A DNA stretch of 32,188 nt from a virus: IMG/VR virus record IMGVR_UViG_3300021602_000611, positions 1 through 32,188 of that record. One strand, given 5' to 3'. The translations under genes and the position numbers were made by a program. Below, in pieces: positions 24,838 through 31,176 of the stretch (positions are counted from its first letter, which is position 1; the number at the start of each line of letters is the position of its first letter). The notes below the pieces were generated by a model. That model had not been told where the DNA came from and did no database searches. It saw only the letters and a list, made by a program, of their open reading frames with translations.

Positions 24838-25217
24838 CTAAGGGTACAAACCAAGACATTCTAATCGAGATCGCAGGAATGAAGCAGCAAATCGCAGACA
24901 TTCCCGACATCAAAAAAAAAATTGACAGAATTTTAGAAACTTTGTCAAGTCTTCTAACTAGTATGACGGTAGCACAAGAACAAAGAAAGACAGATGAACA
25001 GCAACATCTTGATATGAAGGAATCGATAAAAGACCATTCTAAGAGGATTGAAATACTAGAGTTAGGTATGGCGGATAGGGCTAGGTGGGAGAAGGATATA
25101 ACCCAAAAGATGGAGCCGCTAAGTAAGCTTTTTTGGTCAGTGATCACCTGTGGCATTCTTGGCTTAATAGTTGGGCTTTTGTCCTTGTTTTCACAACATA
25201 ATTTATTTTCAAAATAA
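24834..25217 (+). CDS. XhlA-like holin-accessory protein
   Basis: A 127-residue protein: a long coiled coil (about 5-85, for example IAGMKQQIADIPDIKKKIDR) followed by one C-terminal membrane span (LFWSVITCGILGLIVGLLSLF). This is the layout of XhlA/haemolysin-type proteins that cooperate with a holin at lysis. GTG start with an AGAGGG SD. Alternatives are a second holin subunit or a membrane-tethered coiled-coil protein. It precedes the endolysin gene by ten bases. Confidence 0.65.
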   Translation: MTKGTNQDILIEIAGMKQQIADIPDIKKKIDRILETLSSLLTSMTVAQEQRKTDEQQHLDMKESIKDHSKRIEILELGMADRARWEKDITQKMEPLSKLFWSVITCGILGLIVGLLSLFSQHNLFSK

Positions 25218-25227
25218 GGCGGATAAC

Positions 25228-26832
25228 ATGGCTACACGATCAAAAATTTTCAGCGAACCTAACACAACGTTAATCCCCAACCTAGAGGCGAAAGCACCAA
25301 TCATCACCCAGCAGGGCGGTAGCTGTACCGTGTATTCTGCTAGTGTAGCTTTTCGCTTACATGGAGCTAATCGCTTGTGGTTTTCTGATTGGTTGCTTAT
25401 CTGGCAAGCATCCTATGATGCAGCCTGCAAAAAAGCTGGGAAAATACTAGATAGAGACTCATACAGCAACACCATGAGCGACGTTTTTGAATTTTACAAA
25501 AAACTTGGACTTTGCACAGGTTTTAAAGAGTTGACTGGTGGATACACTCAGATAGTTGATCAGATAACCTCAGAGCTAAAAGCTGGCAACCCTGTACATT
25601 TTGGCATAGGAATCTCACAAATCCCTTACGAGTTGTACTACACAATCACTCAATCGATGTGGAAACCTAGAGATTTACAACAAAGAACGCACGAGCTGGC
25701 AATTGTGGGCTTTGACGAAAAATACTTTTACATCCAAAACTCCTACGGCGTAGATAATCAGCATGCAGAAGGTAAGGGCTATTTCAGGATTGAGAAAGAA
25801 ATCATCAAATATAACGGCTTTGGTTTTTGCGTGTTCTATTTTGACAATGCAGAAGAAAAACCAGTAGAACCTGAGAAACCACCTACACCAGAACCAAAAA
25901 AGGAAATAACCACCATGATTACACTACCAGAAGTATACAACCAACGTGATCAACGATGGGCGGGTGAGAACCTAGGCTACAGCAATACTACGATTGCAGC
26001 GTACGGATGCCTTCTCAATTGCCTTGCGATGGTTGCACGTTACTACGGTATCAACGAAACACCCGTCACACTCGACAAAAAGCTAGAGGGAATAGGCGGA
26101 TACTACGGCGGAAATATGTACGTTTGGGGAAAACTCCAACAACTCTTTCCCGACATCGAAGAAAAGCACGTGCTAACACCTAATAGGTTGACCGACTTAC
26201 AGATCACCGATATCAAGCGGGCACTAGATAGTGGATACCCCGTTATGCTGGAAATTGACTTCAATACTAGTACAACTACCGAGGATATGCACTTTGTGTT
26301 GGCTACAGGATATCAGGGCGAAGACTTCACGATTGCAGATCCATGGACTGGCAAACTCACAACACTAGCAAAGGCAGGCTACATCGGACGAACTAAGCCA
26401 TCGGCACGTGATGCAATCTATCAGTATATGACGCTCAAAGGGAAAGTACCGACAACGAACACTCCAAAGTACGAAGCTGTCGCCAAAGGGCAAAAATTCG
26501 CCTTAGTGGGCTTTCAACCTTCAATACGGTTCACTATTCAGAACGTAGGCACCGAGACGCTTATAGATGATACTGTTCGCTTATTCTTTCGCAAGGATAA
26601 GAACGTAGTAAATCCATCGAACGTGGACTACAGCGTGTTTTTCGCAGGGAAAGATGGGGTGAAGTTGGAGCTACTAGATCAGGCGAGCAGAACCTACACC
26701 GCCACAATCCCGCTGAATGTGAAAATTGGCATTCCTAAAGGGGTGTATAGAGAGGATTGGGGGCTTGCTACCACAGGAACGAGAGAATGGGTTACAACGT
26801 GGAACGGGTGGTTTGAGGTTGAGGTGGTGTAG
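25228..26832 (+). CDS. putative endolysin with papain-like and C39-like domains
   Basis: A 534-residue protein from the ATG at 25228 (SD AAGGCGG); the frame is open further back, but only with a TTG. Domain 1 (about 20-207) looks papain-like: ITQQGGSCTVYSASV (C33), THELAIVGFD (H155) and IQNSYG (N171). A Pro/Glu linker (211-226) follows. Domain 2 (about 230-405) looks C39-like: AYGCLLNCLAMVARYYG (C261), MHFVLATGY (H355) and IADPW (D371). A beta-rich C-terminal region (about 412-534) may bind cell wall or protein. It directly follows the holin pair. An SD-like AAGGA precedes an in-frame ATG at 25915, the start of domain 2. No signal peptide is visible. The bond cleaved is unknown. Confidence 0.7.
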   Translation: MATRSKIFSEPNTTLIPNLEAKAPIITQQGGSCTVYSASVAFRLHGANRLWFSDWLLIWQASYDAACKKAGKILDRDSYSNTMSDVFEFYKKLGLCTGFKELTGGYTQIVDQITSELKAGNPVHFGIGISQIPYELYYTITQSMWKPRDLQQRTHELAIVGFDEKYFYIQNSYGVDNQHAEGKGYFRIEKEIIKYNGFGFCVFYFDNAEEKPVEPEKPPTPEPKKEITTMITLPEVYNQRDQRWAGENLGYSNTTIAAYGCLLNCLAMVARYYGINETPVTLDKKLEGIGGYYGGNMYVWGKLQQLFPDIEEKHVLTPNRLTDLQITDIKRALDSGYPVMLEIDFNTSTTTEDMHFVLATGYQGEDFTIADPWTGKLTTLAKAGYIGRTKPSARDAIYQYMTLKGKVPTTNTPKYEAVAKGQKFALVGFQPSIRFTIQNVGTETLIDDTVRLFFRKDKNVVNPSNVDYSVFFAGKDGVKLELLDQASRTYTATIPLNVKIGIPKGVYREDWGLATTGTREWVTTWNGWFEVEVV

Positions 26833-26860
26833 GGCTATACATATATAGAGAGAGAACAAA

Positions 26861-26898
26861 AAAAGCAGGGGGATAACTCACGTCCTTCTGCTTTTGCT
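26861..26898 (+). terminator. terminator of the late operon
   Basis: AAAAGCAG at 26861-26868 pairs with CTGCTTTT at 26888-26895, extended inwards by four further pairs (two G-U) around an 11-base loop. The T-run is short. It lies shortly after the endolysin stop. Confidence 0.7.
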
Positions 26899-26973
26899 AT
26901 TATTTGAAATGTAAATCTTTTTACAAAGTTATGAAACGGCTTCACCAAGCCAAAACATTTCTAATAATTCCCC

Positions 26974-27002
26974 TTGACATTGTACGCCTTTAGATATATA
27001 CT
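26974..27002 (+). promoter_or_regulatory. sigma70-type promoter
   Basis: TTGACA (26974-26979), a 17-base spacer and TATACT (26997-27002). This near-perfect match would transcribe the gene at 27048 and the ribbon-helix-helix gene. Confidence 0.85.
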
Positions 27003-27047
27003 AGGTACGTAAGATTCACTTACAACAACTAACAAAGGAACAACATC

Positions 27048-27344
27048 ATGACAATCAACAAAAACATCAAGGTAATCAAGGTTGAAGACTTCCCATCAGC
27101 AAACATTCAGACAGCAACATTCGAGCTTAACAGCCTTCAATACTATGCTGTAAGGAAGTATAACGATGATGGTATTACAACAGAGTGCAAGTACGGCAGA
27201 GAGCTAAAGAATGAATACTATGACACTGTATACACGCTAAAAGGCGAGGACGCATCACCAGCAATGAATAACAAGTCAGTAGAGTGTTGGTTTGGTGAAC
27301 TGCCAGAAGACGTTTTTAGTGCGATCAGGGGGTTAGCAAGATAA
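27048..27344 (+). CDS. 98-residue hypothetical protein
   Basis: An acidic alpha/beta protein, not recognised. It starts with a strand-rich segment (IKVIKVEDFPSANIQTATFE), has aromatic-rich turns (YYAVRKYNDDG) and ends with a helix (EDVFSAIRGLA). It has its own near-consensus promoter and an SD (AAAGGAAC), and it shares one base with the next start (TAATG). A separately promoted small gene after the late operon is typical of lysogenic or accessory functions. Function unknown. Confidence 0.6.
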   Translation: MTINKNIKVIKVEDFPSANIQTATFELNSLQYYAVRKYNDDGITTECKYGRELKNEYYDTVYTLKGEDASPAMNNKSVECWFGELPEDVFSAIRGLAR

Positions 27345-27493
27345 TGACAAAACAACCCGCCCGAACCTCACTAAACTTATCAAAAGAACTACACGAACGC
27401 ATTAGGAACATTGCAAAAAAGAACAACCGGCGAATAGTTGACCAGCTGCAACGCTGGGTACAACAGGAAGAGAAGAAGAAAGACACCTCTTAG
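27344..27493 (+). CDS. 49-residue ribbon-helix-helix (Arc/CopG-like) regulator
   Basis: The peptide shows the RHH pattern: an N-terminal strand (RTSLNLSKEL), helix A (ELHERIRNIAKKNN), a turn and helix B (IVDQLQRWVQQEE), then a basic tail. RHH proteins dimerise and bind short operators through the strand. It is short but complete, coupled to the preceding gene by a one-base overlap, and followed by a strong terminator that begins inside its last codons. Its target may be its own promoter at 26974 or others in the block; not shown. Confidence 0.75.
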   Translation: MTKQPARTSLNLSKELHERIRNIAKKNNRRIVDQLQRWVQQEEKKKDTS

Positions 27494-27506
27494 GGGGTGT
27501 CTTTTT
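27479..27506 (+). terminator. bidirectional intrinsic terminator
   Basis: AAAGACACC pairs with GGTGTCTTT and is followed by TTTTT on the plus strand; the complementary strand also runs into T-rich sequence. It can end both the plus-strand RHH operon and the convergent minus-strand cassette. Confidence 0.85.
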
Positions 27507-27561
27507 GTAACTCCTCCTCCACATACTCCAACAACTCCCCGACCGACACGTTGAGGGCTTT
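27490..27561 (-). pseudogene. XRE repressor C-terminal remnant, copy 1
   Basis: Read on the minus strand, 23 codons end in TAA and encode ALNVSVGELLEYVEEELQKD and a short tail, the final helix of an XRE-type HTH repressor. An in-frame TGA lies just before (27562-27564) and no HTH domain precedes it, so only the 3' end of the gene survives. It lies directly downstream of the PH-like gene. Confidence 0.6.
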
Positions 27562-27573
27562 TCAAGCATTCAC

Positions 27574-27813
27574 TTACTTCATTAAACTGTAAATTATTTC
27601 AATAGCTTGTTTCTTTTTTGATGAGTAACAAGGAACTTTATACTTTTGTCCACCAGACGTTTCAACTGTTATAAGTCCAAACATAGGCATTCCAGCATTT
27701 ATTGCAGCAATTTGCTTTATTGGAATGCTTTTTTTAAAAACAGCACCCCATTCTATTTTATTATCATAAACCTTTAAAGCTCCAAACCCTGGTGATTTAA
27801 ACAAAAGATTCAT
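27574..27813 (-). CDS. small PH-domain-like protein
   Basis: A 79-residue protein: ALKVYDNKIEWGAVFKKS, IPIKQIAAINAGMPMFGLIT, a VETSGGQKYKVPCYS hairpin and a C-terminal helix (KKKQAIEIIYSLMK). This strand-hairpin-helix order resembles short bacterial PH-like domains used as small cytoplasmic or membrane-associated modules. No catalytic residues. SD AAGGGGAATGT sits before the ATG. Upstream is a promoter and a leader nearly identical to that of the DUF3862 gene; downstream is an XRE remnant. It is probably a lysogenic accessory gene. Confidence 0.65.
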   Translation of the reverse strand: MNLLFKSPGFGALKVYDNKIEWGAVFKKSIPIKQIAAINAGMPMFGLITVETSGGQKYKVPCYSSKKKQAIEIIYSLMK

Positions 27814-27825
27814 ACATTCCCCTTG

Positions 27826-27841
27826 TTAAGTTATGCTGACA
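27826..27841 (-). repeat. shared leader repeat, copy B
   Basis: TTAAGTTATGCTGACA on the plus strand matches 28371-28386 at 15 of 16 bases, at the same distance from the minus-strand start codon apart from small indels. A GGGG-containing SD also aligns. Confidence 0.75.
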
Positions 27842-27868
27842 TATTAAATTACTAACGCTATTTGTCAC
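27841..27868 (-). promoter_or_regulatory. minus-strand promoter of the PH-like gene
   Basis: On the minus strand GTGACA, a 16-base spacer and TAATAT, placed at the same point relative to the leader repeat as in the DUF3862 cassette. Confidence 0.6.
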
Positions 27869-27947
27869 TTGGGACATACTCTAGTAATTCTCCGACGGAT
27901 ACTTGAAGTGATTTGCAGATTTTTTCTACTTCAATCCTATTTGTGTC
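27858..27947 (-). pseudogene. XRE repressor C-terminal remnant, copy 2
   Basis: On the minus strand 29 codons ending in TAG encode NRIEVEKICKSLQVSVGELL and EYVPSDK, the last helices of an XRE-type repressor. An in-frame TAA precedes it (27948-27950). It overlaps the 3' end of the DUF3862 gene by 22 bases in another frame. It shares VSVGELLEYV with copy 1 at clearly diverged DNA, so the two are related but not a recent duplication. Confidence 0.65.
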
Positions 27948-28354
27948 TTACTCATTAACTTATCATTCTGAAACATTGCATTCATATTTGCACCCCATCC
28001 GGTCGCACCTTCCCATGTGTACATCTTTGTTGCGTATCCTGCTACATTCGATTCACTTAAAATAGTGCCCTCTACTCCAAGCACTGCAACCGCTTGTTTA
28101 TAAGACATTCCATCTTTTAGTTTGTTGAAATTTTCAAGCGTCACACCGCTTTTCGCTTCCACTTTTTCAGGTACAGTTGTACCGGAGCTATTCGTAGTTG
28201 TCGTATTTGTAGTCTTAGAACTTGAAGATCCAGCAGCAGCTAACACGGCAACAATAACGATACCAACAACTATCAACCCACAACACCCGAACGCAACACC
28301 GCCCGCCATTCCAAGCCCACCCAAGAAACCTCTACCTGCTGAATTTCCACTCAT
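27926..28354 (-). CDS. membrane-anchored DUF3862-domain protein
   Basis: A 142-residue protein from the ATG at 28354, chosen because AGGGGG lies just upstream; the frame extends further without an SD. It has a Gly-rich start, one membrane span (about 22-42, CCGLIVVGIVIVAVLAAAG), a Ser/Thr-rich linker and a C-terminal DUF3862-like domain (about 70-142; NFNKLKDGMSYKQAVAVLG and the ending KTQIGLK). Such SmpA/BLIP-like domains usually act outside the membrane. Role unknown; possibly a lysogenic conversion or exclusion factor. Its own promoter faces that of the 28476 gene. Confidence 0.75.
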   Translation of the reverse strand: MSGNSAGRGFLGGLGMAGGVAFGCCGLIVVGIVIVAVLAAAGSSSSKTTNTTTTNSSGTTVPEKVEAKSGVTLENFNKLKDGMSYKQAVAVLGVEGTILSESNVAGYATKMYTWEGATGWGANMNAMFQNDKLMSKTQIGLK

Positions 28355-28370
28355 ACGATGCCCCCTTTTA

Positions 28371-28386
28371 TTAAGATATGCTGACA
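28371..28386 (-). repeat. shared leader repeat, copy A
   Basis: TTAAGATATGCTGACA on the plus strand, matching 27826-27841 at 15 of 16 bases and lying in the untranslated leader of the DUF3862 gene. Confidence 0.75.
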
Positions 28387-28416
28387 GTGTAGCACGCACA
28401 CCCTCTTGATTGTCAA
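28386..28416 (-). promoter_or_regulatory. minus-strand promoter of the DUF3862 gene
   Basis: On the minus strand TTGACA (28416-28411), a 19-base spacer and TACACT (28391-28386). The spacer is longer than ideal. The -10 box lies in one arm of an inverted repeat. Confidence 0.65.
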
Positions 28417-28433
28417 TAGTTGAGGTGCTACAC
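28388..28433. promoter_or_regulatory. inverted repeat spanning divergent promoters (putative operator)
   Basis: GTGTAGCAC (28388-28396) and its exact complement GTGCTACAC (28425-28433) are 28 bases apart. Each contains most of a -10 box (TACACT) of opposite promoters. A GTAGCAC also occurs at 31086-31092, just upstream of the XRE repressor gene. Confidence 0.5.
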
Positions 28434-28434
28434 T
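28406..28434 (+). promoter_or_regulatory. plus-strand promoter of the 28476 gene
   Basis: TTGATT (28406-28411), a 17-base spacer and TACACT (28429-28434). Its -35 box touches that of the divergent promoter. Confidence 0.7.
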
Positions 28435-28475
28435 ACGTTCAGAACCGAAAAAAAACCGAATAGAAAAGGATTACT

Positions 28476-28685
28476 ATGAAGGGCTACTATACCATTCAGG
28501 AATTAACTGAGAAGTATTTCTCAAAACTAGATAAAGTTGAGATAGAAAATAAGCTAACCTACCTACGAAGACTTTTAAAAAATAATCATCATGCTGTAAC
28601 TGGTTCATTTAAAGAAGGTAGCAAGTTTAGGGGTGTTTGGTACATTGCCGAAGATTGCGACTACGTAGCCAAACTAAAGGAATAA
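28476..28685 (+). CDS. small putative DNA-binding protein
   Basis: A 69-residue basic protein: YYTIQELTEKYFSKLD, then KLTYLRRLLKNNHHAV and a beta-wing-like FRGVWYIAEDCDYVA. This helix-turn-helix plus wing pattern resembles excisionase/Cox or MerR-type small regulators. It is the first gene right of a divergent promoter with symmetrical operator-like repeats and is opposite a minus-strand gene, a setting typical of regulators. SD AAAAGGA. The call is inference; no signature residue proves it. Confidence 0.5.
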   Translation: MKGYYTIQELTEKYFSKLDKVEIENKLTYLRRLLKNNHHAVTGSFKEGSKFRGVWYIAEDCDYVAKLKE

Positions 28686-28694
28686 TTTTTTTGC

Positions 28695-28723
28695 TTGACA
28701 TAGTCCGGTAGATGTACTATACT
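28695..28723 (+). promoter_or_regulatory. consensus sigma70-type promoter
   Basis: TTGACA (28695-28700), a 17-base spacer and TATACT (28718-28723). It drives the three small genes from 28800 and possibly the lysozyme gene. Confidence 0.88.
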
Positions 28724-28762
28724 GGTATTAGTGAAAAGAAAAACAATATTTTTTTATCAAGA

Positions 28763-28783
28763 GTGGTCAGGCTGCTTGACCAC
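28763..28783. promoter_or_regulatory. hairpin in the leader of the 28800 operon
   Basis: GTGGTCA and TGACCAC flank seven bases, 16 bases before the ATG at 28800 in the transcript leader. No T-tract follows, so it is probably an mRNA stability or translation element. Confidence 0.55.
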
Positions 28784-28799
28784 AAAAAGGAACACAACC

Positions 28800-28910
28800 A
28801 TGAAACTAATCAACACACTCACAAACGGAGAACAGACCGTCTACATGTTCGACACCGGCGACTCAATCAAGATCATCACCGTGAACAATGAAACACAGGA
28901 GGTAGCGTAG
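28800..28910 (+). CDS. 36-residue microprotein
   Basis: The ATG at 28800 follows AAAAAGGAAC. The protein is 36 residues (TVYMFDTGDSIKIITVNN in the middle), beta-rich, acidic and without cysteine or membrane segment. It is the first gene after a near-consensus promoter and a leader hairpin, so it should be well expressed in lysogens if the promoter is not repressed. Its stop region carries the SD of the next gene. Function unknown. Confidence 0.5.
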   Translation: MKLINTLTNGEQTVYMFDTGDSIKIITVNNETQEVA

Positions 28911-28912
28911 TT

Positions 28913-29158
28913 ATGACCATCACAACTAACCCCGTCAAAATCCAAACAGTCGAAATCATCGTCACCCTCTCTATGCCGGTCTACACGAACGGCAACCCCG
29001 ACAAAGAGGCAAGATTAAAAACCGAGGCACTACTACAGGATCGGGGCATTGACTACGATCTAGTTTCTACCGTCAAAGACTTTGAGGAAGACAACGCCGA
29101 CAGGGCAGCGGACTTGGCGTTTGAGCAGCATCAAGATTTAGTTTTTTCACAAATATAA
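28913..29158 (+). CDS. 81-residue hypothetical protein
   Basis: An acidic alpha/beta protein: VKIQTVEIIVTLSMPVYT, LKTEALLQDRGIDYDLVS, then an Asp/Glu-rich helix (KDFEEDNADRAADLAFE). No family recognised. AGGAGG lies about 11 bases upstream of the ATG within the end of the previous gene. It is the second gene of the promoter-28695 operon. Confidence 0.55.
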   Translation: MTITTNPVKIQTVEIIVTLSMPVYTNGNPDKEARLKTEALLQDRGIDYDLVSTVKDFEEDNADRAADLAFEQHQDLVFSQI

Positions 29159-29181
29159 CCAAACCAAGAAAGGAGGCAACT

Positions 29182-29352
29182 ATGGAAAAGGCAACATTCG
29201 ACCTACTCACCAGAATTGAGGGCTTTCTAACAGTCCTCATCAATGAGCGCAGGGACGAAGCAATGAACATCATCGGAGACATTGCCCAACTACGCTACGA
29301 GCAACAAAAAAGAGCCGACAGCAACGCCGCCGACTCTACCCCATCACAATAA
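29182..29352 (+). CDS. 56-residue helical protein
   Basis: It starts at the ATG at 29182 after a strong AAAGGAGG. It is a helical, amphipathic protein (FDLLTRIEGFLTVLINERRD; QLRYEQQKRADS) ending in a Ser/Ala-rich tail. It could be a short coiled-coil oligomer. No function is visible. It ends about 50 bases before the lysozyme gene. Confidence 0.55.
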   Translation: MEKATFDLLTRIEGFLTVLINERRDEAMNIIGDIAQLRYEQQKRADSNAADSTPSQ

Positions 29353-29403
29353 CAATGAGGCTGGTGCTAGAACACCGCTTCCTATTTTACAGGAATAACA
29401 AAA

Positions 29404-30195
29404 ATGAAAACAAACACATTCAATCTCGTCGCAGCAATTGTATTTTTTGTTCTGCTACTCGGGGCCATATTCATCCCTGGCATGATGAGTAAACCATCAA
29501 CAATCGATCTCGAAGCTCAAAAGCGTAAATTGCAGTCAGAAACGTACATTACTCAGGCAGGTGAACATATGGCAACAGCAACGGCACTAATCGAGGAGAG
29601 TATCAAAGTACTCACACCACAGCCGAAAACTGCAATGTTAGGAAGTGCTGTCTATGCTGCAGAAGCAACAGGGGTACAGATTGTACCCACTGCTACAGTG
29701 ACCGAGGCAATAAGTGGAAGTCAAGGACAAACAACAACAACGGCTTCCAATAGCAACGGCACAGGTGGCAGCGTCGCATCAGTAATGCACATTAGTGAGC
29801 AAGGCATAGCAATGATAAAGAAGTATGAGGGGTTCAGGTCGTGTGCATACTGGGATATAAAGATGTGGACTATTGGATACGGTTCGGCAGGAAAGAAGGG
29901 GCAGTGTATCAGTGAAGTCGAAGCGGACAAAATCCTAAGAGATCAGGTGTACGTCAAAGAGATTGCAGTACATAGGCTCGTGAAGGTTGCACTCACTCAA
30001 CAACAGTACGATTCTCTTGTCTCGTTCACCTACAACATGGGTGCAGGTGCTTTGGAAGGCAGCGACTTACTGAAAACCTTAAACGCTGGAAAGTACAACG
30101 AAGTTCCCGCACAATTAGCTAGGTGGGTGCATGGTGGAGGTCAGAAGTTAGGCGGGTTGGTGAAGAGAAGAGCGGAAGAGGCGAAAGCGTTTTAG
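29404..30195 (+). CDS. signal-anchored GH24 lysozyme
   Basis: A 263-residue protein. Residues about 8-27 (LVAAIVFFVLLLGAIFIPGM) form an N-terminal membrane anchor, followed by a long linker (about 30-128). A C-terminal T4-type GH24 domain (about 129-263) follows: MIKKYEGFRSCAYWDIKMWT with catalytic E142, D151 and T156, IGYGSAG, YDSLVSFTYNMGAGAL and a WVHGGGQKLGGLVKRR end. GH24 enzymes cut peptidoglycan glycosidic bonds. The anchor suggests a SAR-like or membrane-tethered enzyme exported without holin help. It lies in the accessory block, not in the late lysis cassette. SD CAGGAA. Confidence 0.85.
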   Translation: MKTNTFNLVAAIVFFVLLLGAIFIPGMMSKPSTIDLEAQKRKLQSETYITQAGEHMATATALIEESIKVLTPQPKTAMLGSAVYAAEATGVQIVPTATVTEAISGSQGQTTTTASNSNGTGGSVASVMHISEQGIAMIKKYEGFRSCAYWDIKMWTIGYGSAGKKGQCISEVEADKILRDQVYVKEIAVHRLVKVALTQQQYDSLVSFTYNMGAGALEGSDLLKTLNAGKYNEVPAQLARWVHGGGQKLGGLVKRRAEEAKAF

Positions 30196-30198
30196 TAA

Positions 30199-30537
30199 TT
30201 ACAGGTTGTAACCGTTCTCAGAACTCTTAAAATAGTAACCGACAACAAATCCAAGAGAGGTTCCTATAGTGCTTGAGATTGTGAGGATGATATCTTTGAC
30301 GCTTATTATTAGAGATTGATCTAGCTTTAGATACGATACTGTTAGATTACTAGCCATAGTAAGTAAAAAAGCAACGGAGAGAAGTATAAAATATCCCAAC
30401 ACAAACGTTTTCGCTAACTCGGATCTTGTTTTGTCTTCGTGTTCTTTAGGATTGTGGGGAAGAGTTTCTTTGTTTTTTTCCCTAAGAAGAGCTATTTCAT
30501 CAACAATATCAAGAACTGTTTGTTTCAAGGTAGCCAT
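30199..30537 (-). CDS. two-span membrane protein of the repressor operon
   Basis: A 112-residue protein. The N-terminal charged region (about 1-42) is followed by two membrane spans (about 43-66 and 78-104; GYFILLSVAFLLTMASNL and TISSTIGTSLGFVVGYYF). This small family pattern recurs in bacteria and phages, but its role is unclear. It follows the coiled-coil gene by three bases and lies downstream of the repressor on the same strand, so it should be expressed in the lysogen. A superinfection-exclusion role is an inference. It is convergent with the lysozyme gene, three bases away. Confidence 0.65.
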   Translation of the reverse strand: MATLKQTVLDIVDEIALLREKNKETLPHNPKEHEDKTRSELAKTFVLGYFILLSVAFLLTMASNLTVSYLKLDQSLIISVKDIILTISSTIGTSLGFVVGYYFKSSENGYNL

Positions 30538-30540
30538 AAA

Positions 30541-30807
30541 CTACTGACCATTCATCTTGTCAATAAGATCATTGTACTGTCCAAAAAGTGTTGTTGTTTG
30601 TTTAACAAGTATTTTTAAAGCATCTAAAACACTTATTACTTGTTGTTCTAATGTTTCTTTAATTTTCACTTGTTCAGCACTAGTACCGAGGCTTTCAACG
30701 ATATCAGCAAGTCCTCTTGCCTGTTCAAAAAGAACCTCAATAGTTTTTACATTCAAATCTAAAGTTGCTTTGATTGATTCAAGTTGTTGTTTTAAGTGGT
30801 TTTTCAT
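30541..30807 (-). CDS. small coiled-coil protein of the repressor operon
   Basis: An 88-residue helical protein with strong coiled-coil character (NHLKQQLESIKATLDLNVKT; LEQQVISVLDALKIL). The ATG at 30807 is preferred; a TTG 15 bases earlier lies in a possible -10 box. It lies between the XRE repressor and a two-span membrane gene, with a 32-base gap after the repressor stop. It could be the cytoplasmic partner of the membrane protein. No family recognised. Confidence 0.6.
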   Translation of the reverse strand: MKNHLKQQLESIKATLDLNVKTIEVLFEQARGLADIVESLGTSAEQVKIKETLEQQVISVLDALKILVKQTTTLFGQYNDLIDKMNGQ

Positions 30808-30813
30808 ACTCAA

Positions 30814-30843
30814 AGTATACAACTACACGAGTGAAGAATTCAA
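30814..30843 (-). promoter_or_regulatory. possible minus-strand promoter inside the repressor operon
   Basis: On the minus strand TTGAAT, an 18-base spacer and TATACT. A transcript from it would begin close to the ATG at 30807, making that gene almost leaderless. Confidence 0.45.
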
Positions 30844-31082
30844 TCCTTCAACAACTCCCCAGCCTCAACACCAAGTGCATCAGCTAAACGATAGATCACC
30901 TCAAGTGAAGGATTATTCTTTCCCTGTTCAAGGTATCCGACATAGACAACAGAAAGACCAGTCAACTCAGCAAGCTTTTCCTGAGTGACACCAGATTTCA
31001 AGCGTAGTTTTTTCAGGTTCTTACCGAATTGCCGTTTTTTGTTTTTCAAATCGTTGCTAATAATGTCAACAGTATTGTCCAA
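30840..31082 (-). CDS. XRE-family HTH repressor
   Basis: An 80-residue protein that is nearly all one HTH domain: NLKKLRLKSGVTQEKLAELT, GLSVVYVGYLEQGKNNPSLE and a C-terminal ADALGVEAGELL helix. This matches Cro/CI-type DNA binders that hold a prophage silent or drive the switch. It lacks a C-terminal oligomerisation domain. The only upstream start is a TTG at 31082 without SD, so the true start is uncertain. The first gene of a minus-strand operon next to, and divergent from, the integrase, as expected for a lysogeny regulator. Confidence 0.8.
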   Translation of the reverse strand: MDNTVDIISNDLKNKKRQFGKNLKKLRLKSGVTQEKLAELTGLSVVYVGYLEQGKNNPSLEVIYRLADALGVEAGELLKD

Positions 31083-31176
31083 TTCGTAGCACTTTTACAA
31101 CACTAAGCAACAGTAAGAGATTGAAAAATAAAACACTAACTATTTACAACTATGTCAACACATAAACACAGATTAC

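Noticed and set aside
28122-28409. Plus-strand open frame opposite the DUF3862 gene
   Set aside because: It has no SD or coding pattern, while the minus-strand gene has a promoter, an SD, a membrane span and a known domain.
29353-29403. Possible terminator in the gap before the lysozyme gene
   Set aside because: Only a weak GGTG/CACC stem is present, with no T-tract, so termination is not supported.
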